Notes: a model not told the origin generated them from the sequence alone. Numbered from the stretch's first letter, positions 17,633 through 26,448 are shown. The stretch is DNA of 64,000 nucleotides from Hyphomicrobiales bacterium (GCA_900466745.1 UBNE01000004.1:26253-90252); one strand, 5' to 3'. Program-made: numbers and translations.

Positions 17633-20600
17633 ATGAGCGACAAAGCCACCCCCGCCCCCGCCCTGAAGCCCGGCGACCACCTCTTCCTGGTCGACGGCTC
17701 GAACTTCATCTTCCGGGCCTATTTCCAGTCGATCAACCAGGACCGAAAGTACAATGCCCGCTCGGACGGCTTGCCCTCCGGCGCGGTCAGGCTGTTCGCG
17801 ACCAAGCTCTTCCAGTTCGTGCGCGAGGGCGTGCTCGGCGTCAGGCCGACGCATCTCGCCATCGTCTTCGACAAGTCGGAGAACTCGTTCCGCAAGGCGA
17901 TCTACCCGGCCTATAAGGGCAACCGTTCCGACCCGCCGGCCGATCTCATCCCGCAATTTCCGCTGATGCGCGAGGCGGTGCGGGCCTTCGGGCTGATCCC
18001 CGTCGAGCAGGACGTCTACGAGGCCGACGACCTGATCGCGACCTATGCCAGGCAGGCGCGGGAGGCCGGCGCCGACGTGCTGATCGTCTCGGCCGACAAG
18101 GACCTGATGCAGCTCGTGCGCCCGGGCGTCGCGATGTACGACCCCGCCTCCGGCGACCAGAAGAAGGGGGCCGGCTTCCGCGCCGAACGCCGCATCGGCG
18201 AGCCGGAAGTGGTCGAGTATTTCGGCGTGACGCCCGACAAGGTCACCCATGTCCAGGCGCTCGCCGGCGACGCCACCGACAACGTGCCGGGCGCGCCCGG
18301 CATCGGCATCAAGACCGCCGCCCAGCTCATCGGCGAATATGGCGATCTCGAAACCCTGCTGGCGCGGGCGGGCGAGATCAAGCAGCCCAAGCGCCGCGAG
18401 ACCCTGACCAATCCCGAGGTGGTCGAGAAGGTCCGCATCTCGCACAAGCTCGTCACCCTGGTCGACGACGTGAAGGTCGAGACGCCGCTGGAGAACCTGA
18501 CGCTGGACCAGCCCGATCCGGGCAAGCTCATCGCCTTCCTCAAGGCGATGGAGTTCACCACCATCACGAGGCGCGTCGCCGAGGCCTATGAGGCCGATGT
18601 CGGAGCGGTGGAGGCCGACCCCGCGCTGGCGCCGGGCGGGCCGCGCGCAGCCGAACTGAAGGCGCTCTATGCCGGCGCCGACATCATCGAGGACGCGGTC
18701 TCCGACACGACGCCGGCCGCGCTCGCGCCCACCACCACGCTGTCCGAGGCGATGGGCGGGGAAGCGGACTGGATGAGGCCGGCCGATCTCGCCGCCGCCC
18801 GCAAGAACGAGGCCGTCGCCGGCAAGATCGACCGCTCCGGCTACGAATGCGTGCGCAGCCTCGCGGACCTCGAACGCTGGATCGGCTGGGCCTATGAGGC
18901 CGGCCGCGTCGCGCTCGACACCGAGACGAACTCGCTCGACGCGCTGCAGGCCGATCTCGTCGGCATCTCGCTCGCCGTCGCGCCGGGCCGGGCCTGCTAC
19001 ATCCCGCTCCAGCATCGCGCCGGAGACGGCGGGCTCTTCGACGAGGGGCTGCTGCCGGACCAGATCCCGCTGGCGCAGGCCGTCGCCGCGCTGAAGCCGC
19101 TGCTCGCCGATCCCGGCGTGCTCAAGATCGGCCAGAACCTGAAATACGACCTGCTGGTGCTGCAGCGCCACGGCCTCGCCCTCGCCGGGGTCGAGGACAC
19201 GATGCTGATCTCCTACGCGCTCGATGCCGGCAGCAACAGCCATGGCATGGACAGGCTCGCGCAACTGCATCTCGGCCACGAGACCATCCCCTATGCGCAG
19301 GTCGCCGGCACCGGCAAGGCGCAGGTCACCTTCGACAAGGTGCCGCTCGACAAGGCGACCGACTACGCCGCCGAGGACGCCGACATCACGCTCCGGCTCT
19401 GGCTGGCGCTGAAGCCGCGCCTCGCCGCCGAGCGGAAGACCGCCGTCTACGAGGTGCTGGAACGGCCGATGATCGCCGTGCTCGCCGCGATGGAGACGCG
19501 CGGCATCGCCATCGACCGGCAGATCCTGTCGCGCCTCTCCGGCGATTTCGCCCAGGGCCTGGCGCGGCTGGAGGACGAGATCTATGAACTCGCCGGCGAG
19601 AGGTTCACGATCGGCAGCCCCAAGCAGCTCGGCGACATCCTGTTCGGCAAGATGGGGCTGGAGGGCGCCAAGAAGACGGCGACCGGCCAGTGGGCGACGG
19701 GGGCGGGCGTGCTGGAGGATCTGGCCGAACAGGGCCACGCGCTGCCGGCGAAGATCCTCGACTGGCGCCAGCTCGCCAAGCTCAAATCGACCTATACCGA
19801 CACGCTGCCCAACCATGTGAACCCGCAGACCAACCGGGTCCACACCTCCTTCGCGCTGGCGGCGACGACGACGGGCCGGCTCTCCTCCTCCGAGCCGAAC
19901 CTGCAGAACATCCCGATCCGCACCGAGGCCGGCCGCAAGATCAGGACGGCCTTCGTGCCGGAAAAGGGCTTCAAGCTGGTCTCGGCCGACTACAGCCAGA
20001 TCGAGCTGCGTATCCTCGCCCATATGGCCGAGATCCCGCAGCTCCGGCAGGCCTTCGCCGACGGCATCGACATCCATGCGATGACGGCCTCCGAGATGTT
20101 CGGCGTCCCCGTCGCGGGCATGCCGAGCGAGGTGCGCCGCCGGGCCAAGGCGATCAATTTCGGCATCATCTACGGCATCTCGGCCTTCGGCCTCGCCAAC
20201 CAGCTCGGCATCGGCCGCGAGGAGGCGAGCGCCTATATCCGCAAATATTTCGAGCGCTTCCCCGGCATCCGCGACTATATGGACCAGACCAAGACCCATG
20301 TCCGCGCCCATGGCCAGGTCACCACGATCTTCGGGCGCGTCTGCCATTTCCCGGCGGTTTCCTCGAAGAACCCGTCGGAGCGCGCCTTCGTCGAGCGCCA
20401 GGCGATCAACGCGCCGATCCAGGGCTCGGCCGCCGACATCATCCGCCGCGCCATGATCCGGATGGACGCCGCGCTGGCGGCCGAGCGGCTCAATGCGCGG
20501 ATGCTGCTGCAGGTCCATGACGAGCTGGTCTTCGAGGTTCCCGAGGCCGAGGTCGAGAACACCTTGCCGGTGATCGAGAAGGTGATGGTCGAGGCGCCGC

Positions 20601-20674
20601 ACCCCTCGGTCCAGCTCCGCGTGCCGCTCGTCGTCGAGGCGCGCGCGGCGGGGAACTGGGACGAGGCGCATTGA
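17633..20674 (+). CDS. polA: DNA polymerase I
   Basis: A 1013-residue repair and Okazaki-fragment-processing polymerase. It has an N-terminal 5' nuclease domain ([32 protein letters not shown]), a complete 3'-5' proofreading domain (DTETNS near residue 429, [25 protein letters not shown]) and the family A polymerase with motif A DYSQIELR near 785, motif [15 protein letters not shown] and motif [11 protein letters not shown] near 961. ATG 17633 fits the family; an upstream in-frame ATG adds an unlikely extension. All catalytic residues seen are intact. Confidence 0.98.
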   Translation: MSDKATPAPALKPGDHLFLVDGSNFIFRAYFQSINQDRKYNARSDGLPSGAVRLFATKLFQFVREGVLGVRPTHLAIVFDKSENSFRKAIYPAYKGNRSDPPADLIPQFPLMREAVRAFGLIPVEQDVYEADDLIATYARQAREAGADVLIVSADKDLMQLVRPGVAMYDPASGDQKKGAGFRAERRIGEPEVVEYFGVTPDKVTHVQALAGDATDNVPGAPGIGIKTAAQLIGEYGDLETLLARAGEIKQPKRRETLTNPEVVEKVRISHKLVTLVDDVKVETPLENLTLDQPDPGKLIAFLKAMEFTTITRRVAEAYEADVGAVEADPALAPGGPRAAELKALYAGADIIEDAVSDTTPAALAPTTTLSEAMGGEADWMRPADLAAARKNEAVAGKIDRSGYECVRSLADLERWIGWAYEAGRVALDTETNSLDALQADLVGISLAVAPGRACYIPLQHRAGDGGLFDEGLLPDQIPLAQAVAALKPLLADPGVLKIGQNLKYDLLVLQRHGLALAGVEDTMLISYALDAGSNSHGMDRLAQLHLGHETIPYAQVAGTGKAQVTFDKVPLDKATDYAAEDADITLRLWLALKPRLAAERKTAVYEVLERPMIAVLAAMETRGIAIDRQILSRLSGDFAQGLARLEDEIYELAGERFTIGSPKQLGDILFGKMGLEGAKKTATGQWATGAGVLEDLAEQGHALPAKILDWRQLAKLKSTYTDTLPNHVNPQTNRVHTSFALAATTTGRLSSSEPNLQNIPIRTEAGRKIRTAFVPEKGFKLVSADYSQIELRILAHMAEIPQLRQAFADGIDIHAMTASEMFGVPVAGMPSEVRRRAKAINFGIIYGISAFGLANQLGIGREEASAYIRKYFERFPGIRDYMDQTKTHVRAHGQVTTIFGRVCHFPAVSSKNPSERAFVERQAINAPIQGSAADIIRRAMIRMDAALAAERLNARMLLQVHDELVFEVPEAEVENTLPVIEKVMVEAPHPSVQLRVPLVVEARAAGNWDEAH

Positions 20675-20691
20675 GGCGCCGGGGCCGCAGC

Positions 20692-20717
20692 GGAACAGAA
20701 GCGGGGGTCCCCGCGTT
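20692..20717 (+). promoter_or_regulatory. EcfG-type (general stress sigma) promoter
   Basis: GGAAC at 20692-20696 and CGTT at 20714-20717 are separated by 17 bases, an exact match to the alphaproteobacterial EcfG consensus. It lies between polA and the DUF883 gene, oriented toward the latter, about 100 bases before its ATG. Confidence 0.8.
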
Positions 20718-20728
20718 GGCGCGGTAAG

Positions 20729-20752
20729 AGAGGCTCGCGCCAGCGAGCCTCT
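20729..20752 (+). other. 10-bp perfect hairpin in the leader of the DUF883 operon
   Basis: AGAGGCTCGC (20729-20738) and GCGAGCCTCT (20743-20752) form a perfect 10-base-pair stem with a GCCA loop. It lies at the expected 5' end of the transcript from the EcfG promoter at 20692-20717. No T-tract follows, so it is a poor intrinsic terminator; it could be a 5' stabiliser or a weak terminator for polA. Confidence 0.45.
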
Positions 20753-20817
20753 TGCAGCGAGTGGACCGTCCGGCCACCATCGGCGGCGCGGAATCGAGCG
20801 ACAGGGAAACGATCGAC

Positions 20818-21177
20818 ATGGCAAGCACGGCACCTTCGAAACGTCAGGCGGCCGCGGCCGCCAAGCGCGCCGGGAGCGAGATCGAGGCCGGCGCCGAGGA
20901 GGTCGCGACGCAGGCGCGCCGCGCCGGAGCCCGCGCCAAGCGGCAGGCGAGCGCCCTGGAGGAAACCCTGTCCCGCAGCGCCGAGGACATCGCCGCGACG
21001 GTCGGCGACCGCCTGCGCGCGGTCGGCGTCGACACCGACCGGGTGGTCGACGTCGCCAAGGAGCAGGCCGGCGAGCTGCAGAAGCTGATCGAGGACGAGA
21101 TCCGCGAGCGGCCGCTGCGCGCCCTGGGCCTGGCGGCGGCGGTCGGCCTGTTCGTCGGCTATCTTTCGGCGCGCTAG
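20818..21177 (+). CDS. DUF883/ElaB-YqjD-like membrane-anchored protein
   Basis: A 119-residue protein with a long charged, alanine-rich helical N-terminal part and one C-terminal membrane helix (LGLAAAVGLFVGYLSAR). This is the layout of the DUF883 family; E. coli YqjD and ElaB are stress-induced inner-membrane proteins that bind stationary-phase ribosomes. The upstream EcfG-type promoter fits stress induction. It ends three bases before the next small membrane protein, like the yqjD-yqjE pair. Confidence 0.75.
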   Translation: MASTAPSKRQAAAAAKRAGSEIEAGAEEVATQARRAGARAKRQASALEETLSRSAEDIAATVGDRLRAVGVDTDRVVDVAKEQAGELQKLIEDEIRERPLRALGLAAAVGLFVGYLSAR

Positions 21178-21180
21178 CCA

Positions 21181-21603
21181 ATGTTCGGGGGGCTTGGATC
21201 CTTCATCGCCTCGGAGATCTCCGGAACGGTCAGGCGCAATGCGACGGTGATCGGCCTGTTCGCCTTCGCCGCGCTGCTCCTGCTCTGCGCCGGCGGCTAT
21301 GCGCTTGATGCGGCGCACACGCTCCTGACCGAGCGCTACGGCGCGGTGGCGGCGAGCCTGTGGGTGGCCGGGGGCCTCGTCCTGGCCGCGCTGGTCGCCT
21401 TCTGCGTCGGGCTCTTCGTCAGGAACCGGCCGCGCCAGCCCCGCCCCGTCGCGGCGACGGCCGCGCTGGCCGCGGCCCCGCTGGCCGCCCGGATGCTGAG
21501 TTCGCGAACCGGCTGGCGCGTCGCCGCGCTGGCGGGGATCGGCGTGCTCGGAACCATCCTCGGCCGGCAGCTCTTCACCGGGACGGACGAGGGCGAGGCT
21601 TGA
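21181..21603 (+). CDS. small membrane protein (holin-like/YqjE-like)
   Basis: A 140-residue protein with two strong membrane helices (about 24-45 and 60-80) and a weaker hydrophobic C-terminal stretch. The pattern of two helices after an amphipathic N-terminus resembles the YqjE/phage-holin-superfamily small proteins that follow DUF883 genes. Three bases separate it from the gene before, so it should be in the same EcfG-driven transcript. Function unknown. Confidence 0.65.
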   Translation: MFGGLGSFIASEISGTVRRNATVIGLFAFAALLLLCAGGYALDAAHTLLTERYGAVAASLWVAGGLVLAALVAFCVGLFVRNRPRQPRPVAATAALAAAPLAARMLSSRTGWRVAALAGIGVLGTILGRQLFTGTDEGEA

Positions 21604-21683
21604 ATCCGCCTCCCGGCCCCGGGGTTTACGCGACCCGTCTTTTTACATAGGGAATCGGACATGTGTCCTTTAGCAGGATAGGC

Positions 21684-23060
21684 ATGTCCCCTCCGGCGAG
21701 GCTCCGCGACCGCTTGTCACCCCCCGCATTTCCCCGCCTGGCCGCGCGCCTGCGCTCGGCGACCGCGACCATATCCGCCATCGCCGTCGTCGCCGTCGCC
21801 GTGGTGCTGGCGACCTGGATCAACCTGCAGGCCCGGCGGACCGCCGACCGGGTTTCGCACGCCATCGAGATCCGCGAACGGGCGGAGCGCTTCCTGGGGC
21901 GCGTCAGCGACGCCGAAACCGGCCAGCTCGGCTATCTGCTCACCGGCCGGGACGCCTATCTCGCCACCTTCGCCGAAGGCCGCGCCGAGGCCGGGCCCGA
22001 GCTCGACGCGCTCGCCGGGCTGGTCGATGCCGATCCGGTGCAGAAGGGCCGCGCCCTCGCCTTGCGCGAGACCACGCTCCGCAGGCTGTCCGAGCTCGAC
22101 CGCTCGGTCGATCTCGTGCGCAAGGGCCGGCGCGACGAGGCCCTCGCCGCCCTGCGCGAAGGCCCCGATATCGCCACCACGGACAGGCTGCGCGGGATCG
22201 TCGGCGACATCCAGCAGGCGGAGAACGTTCAGCTCCACGCGCTCCAGCGCCATGAGGAGCGGCGGCGCGTCTGGGCCAGTAGTGGCATCGTCGTCGCCCT
22301 CGCCGGCCTCGCCTTCACGGCCTGGCAGGTGCTGCGCCGGCGCCAGCGCCGCAGCACCGAGCTGGCGCTCAGCAATGCCGAGCTGGAGCAGATCGTCGGC
22401 GAGCGCACCCGCGAGCTCGAAGGCGAGCGCCTGCGCATCGAGGCGCTGCTGCGCGACGTCAACCACCGCGTCGGCAACAACCTCGCCATGGTCTCCGCCC
22501 TGCTCAACGTGCAGAGCCGGCAGGCGCGCGAGCCCGCGGTCAAGGCGGCGCTGGCGCAGGCGCAATCGCGCATCCAGGCGATCGCCGCCGGGCAGCGGCG
22601 GCTGCGCCTCGACATCGAGACCGACGCGATCGAGGCGCGTCCCTATATGGAGGACCTGCTCGCCGAGATCGGCAAATCGGCGGAAGGGCGCCCCATCTCG
22701 ATCGCCCTCGACCTGGACTCGATCCGGCTGCCCGGCCGCGACGCGGTCTCCTATGTCGTCATCGTCAACGAGCTCGTCACCAACGCCATCAAGCATGCCT
22801 TCCCGGACGGGATGGCCGGGCGGATCACGGTCCGCCTGGCGCGCGTCGAGCAGGACGGCGAACCGGCCCTGTCGCTCGCGATCGAGGATGACGGCATCGG
22901 CATGCCGGCGGACGTCCAGAACAAGGGTCTGGGCCAGACCGTGATCACGAGCCTGCTCCGCAGCATGGGGGCGACGATGACCGCGCGGCCGCTCGCGCCG
23001 GGCAGCGAGCGCCCCGGGACCTGCGTCACGATCGTCGTACCGAAGCGCAGCCAGGCCTGA
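21684..23060 (+). CDS. HRXXN-type sensor histidine kinase with CHASE3-like domain
   Basis: A 458-residue membrane sensor kinase. Two membrane helices flank a periplasmic CHASE3-like helical domain (ETGQLGYLLTGRDAYL motif). The HisKA_2 dimerisation helix has the phospho-acceptor H261 in VNHRVGNNL (HRXXN), and the ATPase domain is complete: NELVTNAIKHAF (N367) and EDDGIGMP. HRXXN kinases are the class that feeds PhyR in the general stress response. ATG 21684 was chosen over GTG 21663 because of an AGGA site just upstream. It faces a single-domain response regulator gene that has an EcfG promoter, a natural partner. Confidence 0.85.
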   Translation: MSPPARLRDRLSPPAFPRLAARLRSATATISAIAVVAVAVVLATWINLQARRTADRVSHAIEIRERAERFLGRVSDAETGQLGYLLTGRDAYLATFAEGRAEAGPELDALAGLVDADPVQKGRALALRETTLRRLSELDRSVDLVRKGRRDEALAALREGPDIATTDRLRGIVGDIQQAENVQLHALQRHEERRRVWASSGIVVALAGLAFTAWQVLRRRQRRSTELALSNAELEQIVGERTRELEGERLRIEALLRDVNHRVGNNLAMVSALLNVQSRQAREPAVKAALAQAQSRIQAIAAGQRRLRLDIETDAIEARPYMEDLLAEIGKSAEGRPISIALDLDSIRLPGRDAVSYVVIVNELVTNAIKHAFPDGMAGRITVRLARVEQDGEPALSLAIEDDGIGMPADVQNKGLGQTVITSLLRSMGATMTARPLAPGSERPGTCVTIVVPKRSQA

Positions 23061-23099
23061 GGGAGGGGCGCCGCCTCGGGACGGGCGAAGTCCAAAATC

Positions 23100-23477
23100 T
23101 CAGGCGATGCTCTCGGACGGCAGGCCGCCGATCGCAGCCATGACGAAGGCCGCGATCTCGCGCGTCGAGAACGGCTTGCGCAGGAACCGGACCTGCCGCA
23201 GCGGCTTCGGCACCTCCTGGGGCGCGGATCCGGAGACGAAGACGAAGGGGATGCCGATCCTCTGCAGCGTATCCGCGACCTCGAAGGTCTTGCCGTCGAC
23301 GACGTCGATGTCGAGCAGGGCGCAGGAGAGCCGCCCGGACGCCGCCTGCCGGGCCTTGGCGACGGATTCGACGACGATCAGCTCGGCCTCGTCGCCAAGC
23401 TGATCCGCCACCGCCGTTTCGAGGTCCATGGCGATGAACGGGTCGTCTTCGACAATCAGAACGCGGATGTCAGCCAT
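23100..23477 (-). CDS. single-domain response regulator
   Basis: A 125-residue receiver domain with no output domain. The acidic pocket is E10-D11-D12, the phospho-acceptor D56 (LLDID), the switch residue S82 (FVSGSA) and the conserved lysine K101 (LRKPF). Stand-alone receivers tune the general stress response in several alphaproteobacteria (for example LovR and SdrG). It is convergent with an HRXXN kinase gene and preceded by an exact EcfG-type promoter, so feedback within the stress pathway is a good inference. It is not a clear FATGUY-type receiver because it has PFVFVSGS rather than PFxFATGY. Confidence 0.86.
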   Translation of the reverse strand: MADIRVLIVEDDPFIAMDLETAVADQLGDEAELIVVESVAKARQAASGRLSCALLDIDVVDGKTFEVADTLQRIGIPFVFVSGSAPQEVPKPLRQVRFLRKPFSTREIAAFVMAAIGGLPSESIA

Positions 23478-23514
23478 CGAACGGCTTTCTCACTCACTGC
23501 AACCTGTCACCCCC

Positions 23515-23539
23515 AACGTAGCAGGGGTGCCGATGTTCC
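23515..23539 (-). promoter_or_regulatory. EcfG-type promoter (minus strand) for the response regulator
   Basis: On the minus strand GGAAC (23539-23535), 16 bases, CGTT (23518-23515). The start codon of the response regulator is 38 bases downstream at 23477. Exact consensus match in correct orientation. Confidence 0.8.
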
Positions 23540-23625
23540 TGGCCTTAAGGGCATTCAGGCCAGATTGCGTCCCATTTGATTCAATTCTGCGGGGACAAGG
23601 TTAGCAAAGCGTAAGCGGCCCCGCT

Positions 23626-24114
23626 TCAGCGGCGGCGCCCCGGCGGCCTGAGCGTCAGCTCGAACTGCGAGACGCCGACGGCGACATTGAAGCCGCGCGG
23701 GGTCTGCACCACCCGCGGCTGCAGGACGACCTTGCCGCCCTTGCCGCCGACCAGCCGCGTGCCGCCGGTGCCGGCCGCGGGCGGAGCGGACGCCGTATAA
23801 TGGCCATCCAGCGCGCCGAGCGGCGCACGCGCGTAAGGGCCGTAGACATGCCAGGTCATCGTCGTGCCGCGGATCGAACCGAGGTCGAGCCCATATTGGC
23901 GGATGACGCCGGTATAATGCTGCGTCGGACCGCGCCGCGGCCTGAAGCGGCAGTCGAGCGGCTTCTGCGACTTGATGACGGCGCCCAGCCCCGCCCCGAC
24001 CGCGCAGGACAGCCGCCCGGTCGGAGGCTCGGACTGAGCCCGTGCCGGCGCGGCCGAAAGGCAGGCCGCCAGGGCCGCTGCGCCCAGGCACGACCGGGAA
24101 TGCCGAATGCTCAT
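23626..24114 (-). CDS. secreted DUF992 family protein
   Basis: A 162-residue protein with a Sec signal peptide (LGAAALAACLSAAPARAQ at about 10-27). The mature part has the DUF992 pattern: GRLSCAVGAGLGAVI, a DCRF segment, YTGVIRQYGLDLG, and LVGGKGGKVVLQPR..GFNVAVGVSQFELTL near the end. Members are periplasmic or cell-surface proteins of Hyphomicrobiales with unknown function. An EcfG-type promoter lies 31 bases upstream of its ATG. Confidence 0.8.
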   Translation of the reverse strand: MSIRHSRSCLGAAALAACLSAAPARAQSEPPTGRLSCAVGAGLGAVIKSQKPLDCRFRPRRGPTQHYTGVIRQYGLDLGSIRGTTMTWHVYGPYARAPLGALDGHYTASAPPAAGTGGTRLVGGKGGKVVLQPRVVQTPRGFNVAVGVSQFELTLRPPGRRR

Positions 24115-24144
24115 CTTGATCGCTCCCGCGAGGTGACCGGACGA

Positions 24145-24169
24145 AACGCCTCAGGATGCCCACAGTTCC
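24145..24169 (-). promoter_or_regulatory. EcfG-type promoter (minus strand) for the DUF992 gene
   Basis: On the minus strand GGAAC (24169-24165), 16 bases, CGTT (24148-24145), reading toward the DUF992 start at 24114. It stands back to back with a second EcfG promoter on the other strand; the two -35 elements are separated by 8 bases. Confidence 0.8.
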
Positions 24170-24177
24170 GGGGTAGT

Positions 24178-24203
24178 GGAACCCTGCGAGACCTTCTTGC
24201 GTT
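24178..24203 (+). promoter_or_regulatory. EcfG-type promoter for the small gene at 24232
   Basis: GGAAC at 24178-24182, 17 bases, CGTT at 24200-24203, exact consensus. The downstream ATG at 24232 begins a short open frame, which this promoter supports as a real gene. Confidence 0.78.
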
Positions 24204-24231
24204 GCAGGATCATCTTGGCACGGGAATATCG

Positions 24232-24453
24232 ATGTCCGTGAGTCGCCTTCGGGGGAAAACCCCAACAATCGCAGCCTCGACCGATGAGGAGGAAGCGGTT
24301 CCCGTGCCGCCCTTCTGGGAACTCGAAGCGCTGATCGCGGCCGGGCTCACGCATGAGGCCGCCCTGCAGGTGATGGCGGCGCGGCGTGCGGCGCTGACGC
24401 TGGTCGGCGCACCCGAGCCGGTGGAACCGCGCCGGTTCGGCCTGGCCTCCTGA
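24232..24453 (+). CDS. small hypothetical protein, likely stress-induced
   Basis: A 73-residue protein with no family that I recognise. It has an acidic stretch (STDEEEAVPVPP) followed by an amphipathic alanine-rich helix (about 28-55) that could be a small interaction domain. By eye, about 79 percent of third codon positions are G or C, as expected for a coding frame here. ATG 24232 lies 28 bases after the -10 of an exact EcfG promoter, leaving a leader of about 20 bases. The ribosome-binding site is weak (CGGGAA). Confidence 0.55.
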   Translation: MSVSRLRGKTPTIAASTDEEEAVPVPPFWELEALIAAGLTHEAALQVMAARRAALTLVGAPEPVEPRRFGLAS

Positions 24454-24471
24454 CACGGCGACGACCCTTCC

Positions 24472-25257
24472 TCACTGGCAGAAATGCGTGGCGCGCGAGC
24501 GTCGCTCCTGAATGTCGACATGCAGATGATTGGCGTGGGCCGCGTCGGAACCCGGCCCCAGCGCCGTCGTGAAGGCCCCGCAGGCCGATTGCCGGATCGC
24601 CGTCAGGAAGCTGTTCTGCACCAACCCCTGCGGCTTCTCCACCACGACCTGCACCGCCGCTTTTCCATCGCCCACGCGAAACGCGAAGATATCGAGCGCC
24701 CTTCCGGTGGCGTGCTCGCTGACGGGACCCTCCGATGCATGGTTGCGGCGCCGGCACTCATGCCCGCCGCCGACGCGCAGCGCCGTGAGGTCGTTCTCGA
24801 AATGGCCGCGCACCAGCGGCTGGACGCTGTCGCGGACCCAGTCCGCCACCACTTTCGCCAGCGCGCAACTGACCGTCACGGGCGGTTCGAAGGCGACGCT
24901 CTGCTGCTTCTCGGACGCGCGGAGAGCCAGGGCCTTCACCACGACGGGCTCGCTGACACGGCAGGCGGGGTCGCCTTGCGCGAGCTTCGGATCGGCAGCC
25001 TCGACGTTGTTGCCCGGGATCGCCGCCAGCGAGGCGAGGCACGAGGCCTCACCCGCCTCGGCAGCGGGGGGCGGCGAGCCGGCCGGAGCCGGCTGCGCTG
25101 GCCTGTCTCCGGATTCGGCGGGCGGCTGGGCGGGCTTCGCGGCGGCCGGGGGGGCGAGTTCGGCCGGCCGTCTCGGCGGAAGCTGCCGGGACAGGGCAGG
25201 CTCGGTCCGGGCCGGGGCCTCCCCGAAAGCGGGCGCGCCGAGCACGAGGAACGCCAT
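24472..25257 (-). CDS. extensin-like C-terminal domain protein (M15-peptidase-like fold)
   Basis: A secreted protein with a proline-rich linker (residues about 15-65) and a C-terminal extensin-like domain. That domain carries SEHATGRALDIFAF and HANHLHVDIQ, which correspond to the zinc ligands of D-Ala-D-Ala carboxypeptidase/M15 enzymes, plus several cysteines. It may trim or bind peptidoglycan; activity is inferred. ATG 25257 gives 261 residues, but the basic LSRRKGLHAPVALLGC stretch before it would make a better signal peptide if translation began at CTG 25305, which overlaps the stop of the small gene upstream (CTGA). Probably in an operon with that gene under an EcfG promoter. Confidence 0.8.
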   Translation of the reverse strand: MAFLVLGAPAFGEAPARTEPALSRQLPPRRPAELAPPAAAKPAQPPAESGDRPAQPAPAGSPPPAAEAGEASCLASLAAIPGNNVEAADPKLAQGDPACRVSEPVVVKALALRASEKQQSVAFEPPVTVSCALAKVVADWVRDSVQPLVRGHFENDLTALRVGGGHECRRRNHASEGPVSEHATGRALDIFAFRVGDGKAAVQVVVEKPQGLVQNSFLTAIRQSACGAFTTALGPGSDAAHANHLHVDIQERRSRATHFCQ

Positions 25258-25301
25258 GCAGCCGAGCAGGGCTACCGGGGCATGGAGACCTTTGCGCCGG
25301 C

Positions 25302-25466
25302 TCAGCCATCCAGGGCCGAAGCGCTTCCCACCGCTACGCTCGTCAGAACCGCGAGCACCAGCGACAGAAACTCGCCGGTGAACGCTCCGGGTTGTACGAG
25401 CCCCGAATACAACGCCGCCGCCACCGAAACGGCACCTGCTGCCGTAGCCATGAACGTCGTCGCCAT
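25302..25466 (-). CDS. small hydrophobic membrane protein
   Basis: A 54-residue protein, almost entirely hydrophobic, with two possible short helices around a GLVQPGAFTGEF turn. ATG 25466 follows GGGAGG with good spacing and lies 47 bases from the -10 of an exact EcfG promoter. It ends where the extensin-like frame becomes available, suggesting coupling. No function is known to me. Confidence 0.6.
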   Translation of the reverse strand: MATTFMATAAGAVSVAAALYSGLVQPGAFTGEFLSLVLAVLTSVAVGSASALDG

Positions 25467-25512
25467 GGTCCACACCCTCCCCAACTGCACGCCAACCCGA
25501 CATGAAGCCGCG

Positions 25513-25537
25513 AACGCCCGAGCGCGAGGCTTGTTCC
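25513..25537 (-). promoter_or_regulatory. EcfG-type promoter for the small membrane protein and extensin-like gene
   Basis: On the minus strand GGAAC (25537-25533), 16 bases, CGTT (25516-25513), exact consensus, reading toward the ATG at 25466. Confidence 0.78.
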
Positions 25538-25599
25538 CGCGGCCTTCGCAAAAAGGGGGACCCGCACGGCGCGCGAGCCCGGTCGTGATGTCCGGCGGC

Positions 25600-26394
25600 T
25601 TATGCCGCCTTCCGGCCAGCCCGGCGATCGAAGAACAGCGCCTGGCTGATCGCGGCCTTCACCGCCTCCGGCTGGAACGGCTTGGTGATGAGGAAGGCAG
25701 GCTCGGGCCTGTCCCCCGTCAGCAGCCGCTCGGGATAGGCGGTGATGAAGATCACCGGCACGTCGATCGAGGTCAGGATCTCGTTGACCGCATCGAGGCC
25801 CGAGCTGCCGTCGGCGAGCTGGATGTCGGCCAGAACGAGGCCCGGGCGCTTCTTGGCGACGAGGGCGATCGCCTCGCGCTGCGTCCTGGCGACGCCGGTG
25901 ACGCTGTGGCCGAGCTCCTCGACCATCGTCTCGATGTCGAGCGCGATGATCGGCTCGTCCTCGATGATCAGGACGTCGGTCGCGACCTGCTCGGCGATCT
26001 CCTGCCCGGCAGTCTGAACCAGGTCGGAGGCCTCGGCGGACGAGACCTGCATGATCGCGGCGACCTCGTCGATCGCGAAGCCCTCGACCGTGCGCAGCAG
26101 GAAGGCCTGGCGCGGGCGCGGCGTCAGCGCCTCGAGATTGCGCTCGGCGGGCGAACGCCCGAGCTCCACCACCGGCTCCCTCGCATCGACCCCGGCCGAA
26201 GACCAGAGCTGGAGGAAGGTGCGGTAGAGGCCGATGCGGGGATCGAGGTCGCGCGGGAAGCCGGAAGGATCCGCGACCAGCGCCTCGAGCATCGCGACGA
26301 CATGCGCGTCGCCGCTCGCCTGCGTGCCGCTGAGCGCGCGCGCGAAGCGGCGCAGATAGGGAAGATGGGGCGCAATTTCCTTGGCAATCGACAT
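25600..26394 (-). CDS. phyR: general stress response anti-anti-sigma response regulator PhyR
   Basis: A 264-residue protein with an N-terminal sigma-factor-like domain (about 5-135) and a C-terminal receiver domain (about 139-258) with E145-D146, the phospho-acceptor D190 (LVLADIQL), T218 and K238 (TKPF). In the known mechanism phosphorylated PhyR exposes its sigma-like domain, captures NepR and frees EcfG. ATG 26394 follows AAGGAC with good spacing. It is divergent from nepR-ecfG, the usual genomic arrangement. A sigma70-like rather than an EcfG promoter is visible upstream. Confidence 0.96.
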   Translation of the reverse strand: MSIAKEIAPHLPYLRRFARALSGTQASGDAHVVAMLEALVADPSGFPRDLDPRIGLYRTFLQLWSSAGVDAREPVVELGRSPAERNLEALTPRPRQAFLLRTVEGFAIDEVAAIMQVSSAEASDLVQTAGQEIAEQVATDVLIIEDEPIIALDIETMVEELGHSVTGVARTQREAIALVAKKRPGLVLADIQLADGSSGLDAVNEILTSIDVPVIFITAYPERLLTGDRPEPAFLITKPFQPEAVKAAISQALFFDRRAGRKAA

Positions 26395-26420
26395 CAACTT
26401 GTCCTTTTTATTGCGCGTGA

Positions 26421-26448
26421 ATAATGGCTTAGGCATTTCCACTGACAA
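26421..26448 (-). promoter_or_regulatory. possible sigma70-type promoter of phyR
   Basis: On the minus strand TTGTCA (26448-26443), 16 bases, CATTAT (26426-26421), about 27 bases before the phyR ATG. Five and four of six bases match the housekeeping consensus. No GGAAC motif was found for phyR. Confidence 0.4.

Noticed and set aside
17531..21181. A very long open frame on the minus strand opposite polA (over 1200 codons).
   Set aside because: polA is certain on the plus strand with all motifs. Long antisense frames are expected at this GC content and the translation has low complexity and no family features.
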